64,000 bases of DNA from Natrinema sp. SYSU A 869 (GCF_019879105.1 NZ_CP082248.1:310001-374000), one strand, 5' to 3'. Positions 47,042 through 56,808 are shown, counted from the first letter of the stretch. Notes: generated by a model from the sequence alone, not told the origin. A program made the numbers and translations.

Positions 47042-47381
47042 GGTTTCTTCCCTCTCATTCTCCCTTTTGGAGATCAGTTATCGAGCCCCAGCCACGTGTG
47101 TAACGTTAATTGAGGATCACACTAGCTACCACTGCGAGGACGAGATAGCTATCTAGTGGCATGACGGCAACCACTGACTTCTGTGCACACAATGCAGTAC
47201 GGTCACTCACTGCACATGGGGAGTTCCCCGCTCTTCCGATTGCCTCTTCACTTGCACTCGTCTAACATGGAGTTTCGATACACCCTGCAGTCATTCGGCT
47301 GTGACATCCTCCCCGCTGTAAATTAGTACAGAGAGTATGATCCACTACATGTAGCACAATCTCTGAGTAAAAGGTTCTAAC
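47042..47381. other. Intergenic region with an IS-end relic
   Basis: No gene. TGACATCCTCCCCGC at about 47303-47317 matches the right-end tip of the IS1341-type element at 33407, without the rest of an element. Confidence 0.45.
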
Positions 47382-47607
47382 AGTTACTATAGTGACGCGA
47401 TTCTGGCATAGACCGGCGTTTTAGCGGCTGTTATGTCTTCAGTGCTGATCCCAGTGATTGTTTCCCTCGTGAGAGTGCTAAGACAGTCAAATTTCTGCCG
47501 CTTATAGAAAGAGTCTCGTTATGACATACCCTCTATGGTTGTTTCACAGTCGACATTGCAACCTCACTATCTTCGAGCCTTGCGGCTTTTCGTATCTAGA
47601 CAGTGCC
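47382..47607. mobile_element. MITE-like element, copy 2 (about 226 bp)
   Basis: Second copy of the 42261-42490 element, same orientation, with small indels. Its right tip reverse-complemented is GGCACTGTCTAGATACG, nearly identical to the IS6-like tip GGCACTGTCTAGTTGAG at 51387. The left tip is degraded. Confidence 0.65.
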
Positions 47608-47703
47608 CAGCGACTCGAGATATCCGTCGACTGGCGTTTGCAGAGTAGAACTACTTAGTAGACCGCGTGCTTTTATGACCAACGTCGTTACAGAGATAAT
47701 AGA

Positions 47704-49733
47704 ATGGAATCGTCCTCGCCGACTAACTCTGAGATCCAGACTCGAATCCATCAACAGGAAGTTATTGCAGAACTTGGCCAACAAGCGTTAGAGACGGACG
47801 ATCTTGATCAGTTGATGCATGATGTGACAGTAACTGTCGCTGATACGCTTGACAACGAATTCTGTAAGATACTTGAACTCCTTCCCGATGGCGATGAGGT
47901 TTTTCTGCGAGAGGGTGTTGGATGGCGAGAAGGACTTGTTGGGAACGCGACAGTTCCGACTGATCTCGACTCTCAGGCGGGCTATACGCTTATTAAGGAG
48001 GATCCGGTCATCGTCGACGAACTACATAGTGAGGAGCGCTTCTCTGGACCAGAACTGCTCACGAGCCACGATGTCGTCAGTGGTATCAGTGTTATCATCG
48101 GTTCTGTTGAGGATCCATGGGGAATTCTCGGAACACACACAACTGACCACCAGGAGTTTACCGAACACGATGCTAACTTCGTTCAAAGTGTCGCAAATAT
48201 CCTTGCATCAGCGATTGAACGTGCGGAAAAAGAACAACAATTGCATGAGCGTGAAGCGCATCTGAACGTTGCAACTGACGCTGCATCGATCGGTCTCTGG
48301 GTATGGAACATTCAAGAGAACGTCTTCACCGCGGACGAATTCCTTGCGGAAGCATATGGGATGGATTCAGAGGTAGTTACAGCAGGTGCATCAATAGAGA
48401 CGTTCTTTGAAACCGTCCCCAAAGAAGACGAGGACAGAATCTGGAAACAGCTTGATCGAGCATTGGAAACGGGCGATTTCAGCGTTGAATATCGCGTTCG
48501 AAACACAGGCGGTGATCTCATGTGGGTTGTGTCTCGAGGAGCAGTCGAATTCGGTGATGAGGGTACGCCAATCCGGATGCATGGTGCCATCACCGATATC
48601 ACTAAGCGCAAACGACGCGAGCAGATGATCAAGAAGAGAGAAGAGCGATATCGAGATCTCTTCACTTCGATGTCTGAAGGATATTGCGTTATCGAAAAAT
48701 CAATTCACCGCCAGAGAAACCGCTTGACTTCCACTACGTCGAAGCGAACCCGACCTTCGAAGAACATACTGGTATCCAAGACGTCGTCGGAAAGACGCTC
48801 CGGGAGGTGATACCAGGAGAAGCCACAGAATGGGCCGAACTCTACGAGGATGTTGTACAGACCGGCGAACCAGTCCGGTTCGAACGCGAACTCGTGACAC
48901 AAAAGCGTGTTCTCGAGTGCTATGCATTTCCAGTCGGAGATGAGACAGAAGACTTGGTTGGTGTGCTTTTCACGGATGTTACTGAACGGGTCAACCGCGA
49001 ACGACAACTGGAGGAGTTAGTCGAACGGTTAGAAGCCTCTAACGAGCGCTTAGAACAATTTGCCTATGCCGCATCACATGACCTACAGGAGCCGCTTCGA
49101 ATGGTATCAAGCTATCTGCAGCTCATTGAGCGCCGGTACGGCGACCAGTTCGACGAGGATGGGGAGGAGTTCCTTCAATTTGCAGTAGATGGGGCTAATC
49201 GAATGCGCGAGATGATCGATGGCCTACTTGCGTATTCTCGTATCGAAACGGAGGGTAATCCCCTCGAGCCAGTTAATCTGAATCTGACACTTGAGGACGT
49301 TCTTGATGACCTCCAGCTCCGCCTCGTGGAGAGCAACGCTGAGATAACTGTCGACGAAATGCCTACTGTTGAAGGTGACAGTGGACAGTTACGCCAAGTA
49401 TTTCAGAACCTGCTAGACAATGCGATCGAATATAGTGGGGATGACCCGCCGCGCGTTCACGTCTCCGCTGAGAAGCAATCTGTAGACCGAGATGAACACA
49501 TGATATCGGTCAGTGACGAGGGAATTGGGATTGATCCGAGATATAGTGATCAGGTCTTTGAAGTATTTGAGAGCATTCACGGACAGAATGAATATGGTGG
49601 GACTGGGATCGGACTTGCAATCTGTGAGCGGATCGTTGAGCGACACGGTGGCGAAATTTGGGTAGAGTCTGAATCAGGCAAAGGTTCAACATTCTCATTC
49701 ACGTTGCCGGCAGCAAGCACCAGTCGCGAGTGA
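47704..49733 (+). CDS. Sensor histidine kinase (GAF-PAS-PAS-HisKA-HATPase), one-base frame break at 48695
   Basis: About 677 residues when corrected. Residues about 15-180 are a GAF domain, 185-310 a first PAS ([20 protein letters not shown]) and 310-435 a second PAS ([20 protein letters not shown]). The H-box is [20 protein letters not shown]. The ATPase follows: N-box [15 protein letters not shown]1 [12 protein letters not shown] and G2 [19 protein letters not shown]. No membrane helix, so a soluble sensor. Frame 1 ends at 48810; one added A in the AAAAA at 48695-48699 gives [20 protein letters not shown]. No response regulator is adjacent. Confidence 0.88.
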
Positions 49734-49954
49734 GCCAGAGATCCAAAACTAGAACCGAGCAAGATGCCTTCTCTGTTTTTATCGTCAAAATCCCTGGTAA
49801 GCAGCACCAATCCGAACTGGGAGTCTAATTCGTCGTGATAACCACATTCAAAGTGACATTCTCCCCGGCGTAAACAGTAGTTCCGAATATCAAAATCTGT
49901 GCATTATTTATTTTCACCCCGTTCCGATTGAATTGGCTGCTCAGTACAGGTGAG
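49734..49954. other. Intergenic region, nothing recognised beyond an IS margin
   Basis: Contains ATTCTCCCCGGCGTAAACAG near 49859, similar to IS200/IS605-type ends. No gene. Confidence 0.35.
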
Positions 49955-51190
49955 TGAATTACCCAAATTGAGTGGAAGTCTGGTTGCCAAATCGCCACGG
50001 ACATGGCGTGGGGCAAGTGCGACGCCAAAAGCGACGTACAACCCCTCGCCTACGACGACGTACGCGAACACACCGCCCTCGGGAGTCAGCACTCGATTCT
50101 CGCCACCCACCAAGCCGCCCAAGCCATTACCGGCTGTATCGAACGCCGGGCCAAAGGCAAGAAAGTCAGCAAGCCGATGTTCACCAGCCCGACGGTGAAG
50201 TACGACACCCGGACCATGACGTTGTTCGATGACGACACCGTGTCTCTCTCCACGACAGAGAGTCGCGTCCGGTGTCCGCTTGCCCTCCCCGACGCCGATG
50301 ATGGCTACCAGCGACAGTATCTTCACTCGGACGAGTGGGGTGTTACGAAAAGTACACTCACCGCCCGCGACGGCGAGTACTTCTTGCACATCGGGTTCCG
50401 CCGACACAAGAACGACACCGAACGGAACACTGCCGAGGACGGAACGGTCCTCGGGGTTGACCTCGGTATCGAAAACCTCGCTGTCACCAGTACCGCCTAC
50501 TTCTTCAGCGGGCGAGAGTTGACCCATAACCTCCGAGAGTTTGAGAAGGTACGCGCCGGGTTGCAACAGACCGGAACGCGAAGCGCACACCGGACGCTCG
50601 TACAGTCGAGCGGTCGGGAACTTCGCTACGTCCGTGACGTGCTACACCGCGCGTCGAACGCGCTGATAGACGAAGCACTCCGCTACGACTGCGACGTAAT
50701 CGCGTTTGAGAACCTCACCGACATCCGCGACCGAACCGGCGCGTCGTGGGGCCACAAGTGGGCGTTCCGAACGCTCTACGAGCAGGTGGAGTACAAGGCC
50801 GAAACGGTCGACGTCTCTGTGAAGCAAGTCGGTTCGGCATACACATCGAACGATGCGCCGAGTGTGGCTTTACGGCAGACGAGAATCGTCCGACTCGTAA
50901 CGACTTCCGGTGTCAGAAGTGCGAGTCGGAGTCGAACGCGGACTACAATGCGGTCGCTGGACTACGTCCGTCGGGCAGCAAAGTCGCATAGCGACTTTGC
51001 GACGGCGAAGAACATCGGTATGCGGTATGTCCGCCGGGGCCAACAGTCGTCTCGGCGGACGGACAACAGTCAGCTTGTCCTGAAGTCTGGAACGGTGACG
51101 CCGAGTGGCGGATTTACCGCCCACCCAGACGGGTTCGAGGCCGAGTTTATGGACAAGCCCCACCCTCCACGAGCGAAGTCGTCAGACTGA
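49955..51190 (+). pseudogene. tnpB: TnpB with several breaks, including a hairpin insertion
   Basis: The N-terminus enters from a stop codon at 49955 (ITQIEWKSGCQIATDMAWGK). Catalytic Asp lies in VLGVDLGIENLAVTSTAYFF and Glu in VIAFENLTDIRDRTGASW. The zinc ribbon CAECG...CQKCES is one base out of frame after TSND. The third Asp region NADYNA is followed by about 52 inserted bases containing a 10-bp-stem hairpin, after which AKNIGMRYVRRGQQ resumes. It is inactive as written. Confidence 0.8.
50978..51000. repeat. Perfect hairpin inserted in tnpB
   Basis: GCAAAGTCGC-ATA-GCGACTTTGC: ten-base arms, three-base loop. It lies within about 52 extra bases separating the codons for NADYNA from AKNIGMRY, which are contiguous in related TnpB proteins. 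Confidence 0.85.
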
Positions 51191-51206
51191 GCGAAGTAGG
51201 GTGGGG
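51158..51206 (+). repeat. Right-end hairpin with an enlarged 31-base loop
   Basis: The nine-base stem CCCCACCCT/AGGGTGGGG is what an IS200/IS605 right end needs, but the loop is 31 bases. It contains CGA-GCGAAG-TCG and TCA-GAC-TGA mini-hairpins and a second GAGCGAAG. Removing the insert would leave the usual tight hairpin. Confidence 0.7.
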
Positions 51207-51376
51207 TAGTTGACAGCCTCCACCCGAATGACGACTATGCGGGGACGGGGATCGGGCTTGCACTGTGCGAGCGCATCGTCGAGCGCCACGGCGGTGATAT
51301 CTGGGTGGAGTCCGAATCTGGTGACGGAGCAACGTTCTCGTTCACGCTGCCAAGAACGACCAATGACGATTCATGA
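51207..51376 (+). pseudogene. Histidine kinase C-terminal relic
   Basis: Reads [20 protein letters not shown], then [20 protein letters not shown] and SFTLP to a stop at 51376. This is the G2 box and end of a HATPase domain, about 80 per cent identical to the kinase ending at 49733. The rest is missing and the TnpB element sits where it should be. Confidence 0.75.
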
Positions 51377-51431
51377 CTGAGCTACGGGCACTGTCTAGTT
51401 GAGTCAGTTTGAGAAGTGAACAGGTCGTTGA

Positions 51432-52160
51432 ATGAATTGGAATAGAATGCTCTCAGACCCACTCAGAGAGAGTTATGCGGCGTATTTAGAAAAACCATGG
51501 GAGAATGAGCGGACGGCGACGTCCATCAGGGCGTTCGCCGTCCGTCTTCATCAGACCGGTTATTCGCTTCGGGAGACAATAATGATTCTCGCTGAATTAG
51601 TAGTGAAACGCCTCTCATGGGGTGGTTTGGAATTGGGTACATCGGCTGGCTGACAGCGGACGTGACTCGCCGATGTCCACGAGAGCGAAGTTCTCGTGCG
51701 ACTCATCAGAACGCAAAGCGTTCTGAGGACGGCGACGCCGTCGCGGGTCGCTGTTGACAAGACTACTGTCAAGATTACGGCGATCGGTTTTGGTTGTATG
51801 ATGCAATAGACATCGAGACAAAATTGATTCTCAACGTCGCATTGTTGGTCGGTACGGTCCCGATCCGGCGGCTGCATTTCTGTATAAACTCCGCGAGAAA
51901 TATAATCTCTCGAATACTACGTTTCTCGTCAATGGCCACGGCTATCTGACTTCTCTTTCTCGATTAGAAGTAAGAAGTCAACTTGACTACGTTAAGTGAA
52001 ACCTGATCAAAAGTGGTTTCACTCCCTCAGAATGTGGAGTGACCGCTTCTATAACTCATGAGTTGGCAGTCGGTCAAGCGTCAGAGAGACATGTCCAGTT
52101 TGTACACTACTATAACGCACAACGACCGCACTAGTCATTCAACGAACAAACTTCAGTGGA
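51432..52160 (+). pseudogene. IS6-family transposase, broken and carrying hairpin inserts
   Basis: The N-terminus WNRMLSDPLRESYAAYLEKP and AVRLHQTGYSLRETIMILAE is normal. A frame change leads to SHGVVWNWVHRLADSGRDSP. Then about 60 hairpin-rich bases intervene before SRVAVDKTTVKI, where the family has an uninterrupted PSRVAVDETxVKI. Later segments FWLYDAIDIETKLILNVALF, DPAAAFLYKLREKYNLSNTT, GHGYLTSLSRLEVRSQLDYV and VQFVHYYNAQRPH remain in several frames. It is inactive. Confidence 0.8.
51678..51742. repeat. Three tandem hairpins inside the IS6 transposase
   Basis: CACGAGA-GCGAAGT-TCTCGTG (51678-51698), TCAGAACGC-AAA-GCGTTCTGA (51706-51726) and GACGGC-GAC-GCCGTC (51728-51742). All stems are perfect. 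They separate codons that are adjacent in related transposases. Confidence 0.88.
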
Positions 52161-52320
52161 GGTGCTAAACTAGATACTGCCTCTATGAGGAATGTACGTC
52201 CATCATATCGGACCGGGAATCGTTCTGTTATGATATCTATCGCAAAGACGACATTAGCGCGTAAACGCTGCTGGAAGACGTGCTTTTTACCCGCGGGAAA
52301 CCGTCCCTTCAGTCAGTGCT

Positions 52321-53610
52321 ATGGATACGAACGACCGATCTATTATACGGTTTGTCATGTTGTCTCATGCAATGGTGCATACCTACGAACTCTCTATCCC
52401 GATTCTCATGCTCTTGTGGGTTAGCGAATTTTCAATTTCGATCGGATCCCTTGCCGTCGTCGTTTCCGCGGGCTACGCCATGTTCGGGTTGGGAGCGCTC
52501 CCGAGCGGTGTTCTCTCTGACATCTATGGATCGCGAACGCTGATCGTCTGCTGTCTCGTCGGAATGGGCGCGTCATTTCTACTCCTGAGTGTCGCACCGA
52601 GTCTCCCCGTCCTCGTCCTCGCACTGGTTTGCTGGGGTGTCGCAGCGAGTGTCTATCACCCGGCGGGGCTTGCACTCATCAGCACAGGTACCGTCGATCG
52701 CGGCTCCGCGTTCGCCTATCACGGGATGGCAGGGAATGCTGGAATCGCACTCGGTCCACTGGCGACTGCCCTACTCTTGCTCGTCGTCGACTGGCGGTTC
52801 GTCACTATGCTGCTGTCGATTCCCGCCCTGTTCGTCGCGTTATACGCACTGACGGTTCGATTCAACGAAACTGCAGGAACGAACGAGCGACAGGCCGATA
52901 CCGACTCGAGCGACACGACCTCGGCCACGTCGCTGTCTGAGCTGTGGATCGGCTCGAAAGCACTGTTTGCCACCGGTTTCAGCATCGTCTTCGTCATCGT
53001 GATGCTCAACGGACTGTTTTATCGCGGGGCACTAACCTTGTTACCCGAGATACTCACCACGCTGCTCGAGCCAGCCGTCGGGGACATCCAGGTATTCAAC
53101 CCGGACTCCCCGATGGCGGCGGAGTTCGAACCGTCCCGGTACTTCTATACGGGACTCCTGATGGTTGGCATCGGCGGGCAGTACGTCGGCGGGAAACTCA
53201 CCGAACGAATCCCGACCGAACGGGGTCTGATGGCCGTATTCGGCTCACTCGCGGTCACCGCGCTCGCTTTCGTTCCCGCTGCACGGGCGAATATCGTCTT
53301 GCTTGCCCTGGTCAGTGCGGTGCTCGGATTCCTGCTCTTTATGATCCAGCCGCTCTATCAGGCGACGATTGCACAGTACTCCCCGGCGAACGCTCGCGGC
53401 CTCTCCTACGGATTCACGTACGTGGGCACGTTCGGAATCGGCGCACTCGGAGCCGCCATCACCGGGATCATCTATGATGGCTTCGGTACGTTCGCGATGT
53501 TTATGACGCTCGCCGGGTTCGCGCTCCTCGCGTCCCTTCTCAGCTATTCGCTGCTCGCCAGTGGCTATACTGGGGCGAGCCCAGACGCAGTGAAAACGGG
53601 TGATGATTAG
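52321..53610 (+). CDS. MFS transporter
   Basis: 429 residues, about 12 membrane helices. Landmarks: MLSHAMVHTYELSIPILMLL, the helix 2-3 loop LPSGVLSDIYGSRTLI, YHPAGLALISTGTVDRGSAF in helix 4-5, a long central acidic loop (ERQADTDSSDTTSATSLSEL), and GLSYGFTYVGTFGIGALGAA near the end. The YHPAG motif recalls the fosmidomycin-resistance-like branch of MFS carriers. Intact, monocistronic, between mobile-element remains and a frameshifted peroxidase-like gene. Confidence 0.9.
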   Translation: MDTNDRSIIRFVMLSHAMVHTYELSIPILMLLWVSEFSISIGSLAVVVSAGYAMFGLGALPSGVLSDIYGSRTLIVCCLVGMGASFLLLSVAPSLPVLVLALVCWGVAASVYHPAGLALISTGTVDRGSAFAYHGMAGNAGIALGPLATALLLLVVDWRFVTMLLSIPALFVALYALTVRFNETAGTNERQADTDSSDTTSATSLSELWIGSKALFATGFSIVFVIVMLNGLFYRGALTLLPEILTTLLEPAVGDIQVFNPDSPMAAEFEPSRYFYTGLLMVGIGGQYVGGKLTERIPTERGLMAVFGSLAVTALAFVPAARANIVLLALVSAVLGFLLFMIQPLYQATIAQYSPANARGLSYGFTYVGTFGIGALGAAITGIIYDGFGTFAMFMTLAGFALLASLLSYSLLASGYTGASPDAVKTGDD

Positions 53611-53696
53611 TGTATTTATTCCGATGGAACGACGATATCAAGTCTCACCAAACCGTTTCTCGACACCTCACTTACTACCCTTGAGGCTATCGAAAC

Positions 53697-54255
53697 CGAG
53701 TGCGATGAGCGATCGATCACTGAGGATACTGACAGTCTCGCGGAGAGAACAGACGCTGGAAACCAGTGCAACCAGCACGATTGCATTGCGGACAGTTGTG
53801 GGACCGCCAGCGGACCGTTCCCCGTGCTCCTGAACAGCCCGGTGCTGGCGGACGAGTGGGTCATCTCGGAGCGTACATCCGCTTCGAAGCACGCTCAGCA
53901 GACGGGAACAGGAACTGGCGGTTCTCACGGCGGCACACGAGTTCGACTGTGCCTACGAGAGCTGCGCATGCGCCGATAGCCCGACAGGAGAGGGTTCCGG
54001 AGGATACTATCAACGCCGTCGCCAGCCAAGACTCCCCGATGGGCTAGCAGCGACCGATACTCTCATCGTCCGGTACCCCCGTGAGATCCTCTGCGAGCAC
54101 GCCGTTTCCGAGACGACGTTCCAGCACGCCGAAGATTACGTCGGCTCGGTGAATGACGGAACTGATCACGATGATCGGGCATTACAGCATGCTGGCGTGC
54201 GTATTAAGCGCATTCGAGGTTCGTCCGGAAGAAGCGCCACCCTCCCTATCGTACA
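53697..54255 (+). pseudogene. Carboxymuconolactone decarboxylase-family protein, several one-base breaks
   Basis: Joined frames give GPFPVLLNSPVLADEW, HLGAYIRFEARSADG, ELAVLTAAHEFDCAYESCAH, RVPEDTINAVASQDS, DGLAATDTLIVRYPREILCE and ELITMIGHYSMLACVLSAFE, which is the CMD/AhpD-like fold in order. Three of the breaks are explained by one missing base in G or C runs (53858-53860, 53911-53912, 54034-54037). The fourth, near 54150, is not. Members decarboxylate or act as peroxidases. The N-terminus is uncertain. Confidence 0.65.
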
Positions 54256-54633
54256 TTACACACGAGACGAACGGAACGGGACCACGAGAACCGTCGGATC
54301 GACCGTCGCGGATCAGTCGAGAACGCATCGACACCGATTGGAGTGACCGAGTCATGTATCGACGACCGACGCCAGTTCTCGTTCGATATCATCGAATTCG
54401 ATCGTTCGGCTTCGGACGTCGGCGTCGTAGCATTCCTTATATCCCGACCGGTCAGAATCGTGACGACATCGTCACTCGCTTCGAGGGCCTCCGTTTGTGA
54501 CAGGTAGCGAACCCCGGCGACTGCGACGACGCTCGAGGTGAACTAGTACGCTAACCTCCGACGTATGATATCTACTCATTCTACATCAAATCCCGATGTA
54601 CGCACGAATTACAGCTGTACACCTGCGTTCTCA
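54256..54633. other. Intergenic, nothing recognised
   Basis: No gene with convincing composition. The convergent ends of the CMD-like and mannonate-dehydratase-like genes lie here. Confidence 0.4.
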
Positions 54634-55677
54634 TCAGATCGACTTAAGCATTCCCTTGAGGTAGCCGACAGTGTAGGATCGACCGAGCGTACTTCCGAAC
54701 TCCCAGTCAGTCTCTCCCTCCATCAGTGGAACGTGATCGGGCGTCATCACACCCGAGAATCCAACTTCACCGAGCGCCTGTATAACCTCGTACTCGTCAA
54801 AGTTTCCGTCCGCGTCGTCAACGAACGTTTCGTAGAACTTGGGAACAGTTCCGACGACATCTCGGAAGTGGACATAGATTATATCGTGTTCATCTCCGAA
54901 GTGTCGAATCACCTCCGGAATATCTTCGCCCATCTCCGACCAGCAGCCGAGACATAGCTTTAAGCCGTGATTTTCGCTCGAATGTATACTGAGCGCGCGC
55001 TCAAAGTTCTCAAAGTTTCGGAAGAGCAATGGAATTCCGAACAGTTCCTCGACTGGTGGGTCACTCGGATGGACGCCGAGCTTCACGCCGGCGTCCTCTG
55101 CGACGGGAATCACTTCCGCGAGAAACTCTTCGTAACGGTCCCACATCTCCGCCTCTGTGACGTCGCGTTGGAGCTCACTTCGGGATACTGTCTCGAGATC
55201 GTCAATATCAAATGCAGACGCCTTCGAACCGCCTCGAACGGCGTATTCGCGAGTGGTTCGAACTGCACCATCGGGTGGATGTCCGCTGTACCCGAGCACG
55301 TGGATTCCCGCGGCACCCATGTTCCTGATAGTCTCCGTGATGACATCAAGTTGTGCTTGGCGATCTCCATCGTTCAGAAGAATCTCGTACAGGGGAATCG
55401 GCATCTTCTCCACGGCATACAGCCGGAGGCCTGCGTCGTTCGCTCGGTTCCGAAGTCCGCTAAGCTCGTCTACCGACCACGCCGTCCCAAGCGGGAGTGC
55501 CGATTCGAATCCCTCATGTCGATGAGGAGTTACTAGCACGTCCTTCACGCCGAGTTGTGAGGCAAATCGGAGGAAGTCGTCTGTCGCTGGTTTGTACGTG
55601 CCGATAGCGACACGCATCTCTTCAGGATCCGTTTGGATATTCTCGGTTTGGTCGTTGAGACTGGTCGTTGTCGGCAT
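54634..55677 (-). CDS. Mannonate dehydratase-like TIM-barrel protein (UxuA family)
   Basis: 347 residues from the ATG at 55677. Sequence features of the UxuA/xylose-isomerase-like fold: GVKDVLVTPHRHEGFE, PVAEDAGVKLGVHPSDPPVE, HGLKLCLGCWSEMGEDIPEV, IIYVHFRDVVGTVPKFYETF and GVMTPDHVPLMEGE. The His and Cys positions fit the metal site of mannonate dehydratase. The family converts D-mannonate to 2-keto-3-deoxygluconate in hexuronate breakdown. It has its own promoter, 250 bases from the FAH gene, in a cluster for sugar-acid catabolism. The exact sugar acid is not certain. Confidence 0.82.
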   Translation of the reverse strand: MPTTTSLNDQTENIQTDPEEMRVAIGTYKPATDDFLRFASQLGVKDVLVTPHRHEGFESALPLGTAWSVDELSGLRNRANDAGLRLYAVEKMPIPLYEILLNDGDRQAQLDVITETIRNMGAAGIHVLGYSGHPPDGAVRTTREYAVRGGSKASAFDIDDLETVSRSELQRDVTEAEMWDRYEEFLAEVIPVAEDAGVKLGVHPSDPPVEELFGIPLLFRNFENFERALSIHSSENHGLKLCLGCWSEMGEDIPEVIRHFGDEHDIIYVHFRDVVGTVPKFYETFVDDADGNFDEYEVIQALGEVGFSGVMTPDHVPLMEGETDWEFGSTLGRSYTVGYLKGMLKSI

Positions 55678-55702
55678 TGTCCCTTCCAAACCGATAATCC
55701 TA

Positions 55703-55709
55703 CTTAAAG
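55703..55709 (-). promoter_or_regulatory. TATA-like box of the mannonate-dehydratase-like gene
   Basis: CTTTAAG on the minus strand, about 26-32 bases before the ATG at 55677, consistent with a nearly leaderless transcript. Confidence 0.45.
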
Positions 55710-55986
55710 GTTTTGTCAGGGAGTTCAAGAACGCCATCTGATCGCCTCTCTCGGCAAGTGATTGTACAGCGCATTTGCGTTGCGCAAGATGACTTGCCGA
55801 CTGAACGAAAGCAGCGAATCCATCAGATTACTCATCCAGTTTCGCTTCCTCTATGGTACTACTATACTAGCATTGATTCGATCCAACGTCGTTGGCGATT
55901 CCGGAGCCAATCCGAGCAACGATCCACTTTCGTTCGTGGGTATCGATCACCTCCAAGCCGAGTAAGAGTCCGGCGTCGATCGCCGG

Positions 55987-56808
55987 TCAGCGGACGACCG
56001 GTGCATCGACGGAGCCGATAGTCTCGACGGACGCACGAACGTGATCGCCTGGATCGATCCCTTCCGCACCGGGTGTCCCCGTGCTGAAGAGATCGCCCGG
56101 TTCGAGCGTCATCACGTCCGAGTGGAAGGAGACGATCTCTCGCGGCGGGAACAGCATATTATTGACCTCGTTCTCGGCCGCGACCGTCTCATTGACGATT
56201 GTCTGGACCGTCACGTCCTCGAGGGTTGGCGATTCATCCGGAACGGCGATCATCGGGCCGACGACGAGGAACGAGTCGAAACTCTTGGCCCGCGTGAGAA
56301 ATCGCGGATTCCGCTGGAGGATGTCCTCAGCGGTCATGTCGATAACGGGAAGATAGCCCGCGATCACGTCGTCGACCGCCTCATCGTTGACGTTGCGACA
56401 CTCCCGACCGATCAGCACGGCGAGTTCGGCTTCCGCCGTCACGTCGTCGCTCTGGTCGGTCGGTGGGAGCCGGATCGGCCCACCGGGACCGGTAACCGCG
56501 TTCGCCGGTTTCAGGAAACTCGCGGGTTCGTCGGGCCGTTGCTCATCCAGATCGCCGGCGTGTTCGGCATAGTTCAGGCCAATTCCCCAGAGTTTGCCGA
56601 ACCGCGAGAGCGGCGGCCCGAACCGGACGTGCTGGCGGTCGATCCGATCAGCGGGAGCGTTGTCGATGTCGGGTAGCGTTCCGCTTGCAGCGTACGGAAG
56701 CGCATCCTGGATGCTCGCTATGTCCGGAGCGGCCGATGAAAGGGGGACGAACCCCTCATCGTCACCGAGTAGCGGTTGCCCGTCGGCCGTTCGTGCAAGG
56801 TACTTCAT
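55987..56808 (-). CDS. Fumarylacetoacetate hydrolase-family protein
   Basis: 273 residues. Family motifs: GKLWGIGLNYAEHAGDLDEQ, PASFLKPANAVTGPGGPIRL, VTAEAELAVLIGRECRNVND (metal-binding acids) and IVSFHSDVMTLEPGDLFSTG with TPGAEGIDPGD. Members hydrolyse or hydrate 2-oxo and 2,4-dioxo acids. It overlaps the cupin gene by four bases, as the third gene of the SDR-cupin-FAH operon. In archaeal L-rhamnose and L-fucose pathways this family cleaves 2,4-diketo-3-deoxy sugar acids to pyruvate plus lactate, a plausible role here. Confidence 0.9.
   Translation of the reverse strand: MKYLARTADGQPLLGDDEGFVPLSSAAPDIASIQDALPYAASGTLPDIDNAPADRIDRQHVRFGPPLSRFGKLWGIGLNYAEHAGDLDEQRPDEPASFLKPANAVTGPGGPIRLPPTDQSDDVTAEAELAVLIGRECRNVNDEAVDDVIAGYLPVIDMTAEDILQRNPRFLTRAKSFDSFLVVGPMIAVPDESPTLEDVTVQTIVNETVAAENEVNNMLFPPREIVSFHSDVMTLEPGDLFSTGTPGAEGIDPGDHVRASVETIGSVDAPVVR

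Larger units (their letters stand above)
49955..51206 (+). mobile_element. Degraded IS200/IS605-family element (third tnpB)
   Basis: It is bounded on the right by the hairpin CCCCACCCT...AGGGTGGGG (51158-51206). The left end and the tnpB N-terminus are degraded. It interrupts or abuts a histidine-kinase tail beginning at about 51207. Confidence 0.65.
51387..52181. mobile_element. Degraded IS6-family element
   Basis: Terminal repeats GGCACTGTCTAGTTGAG (left) and, reverse-complemented, GGCAGTATCTAGTTTAG (right). The span of 795 bp matches halobacterial IS6-type elements. It holds one broken transposase gene. Confidence 0.8.
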
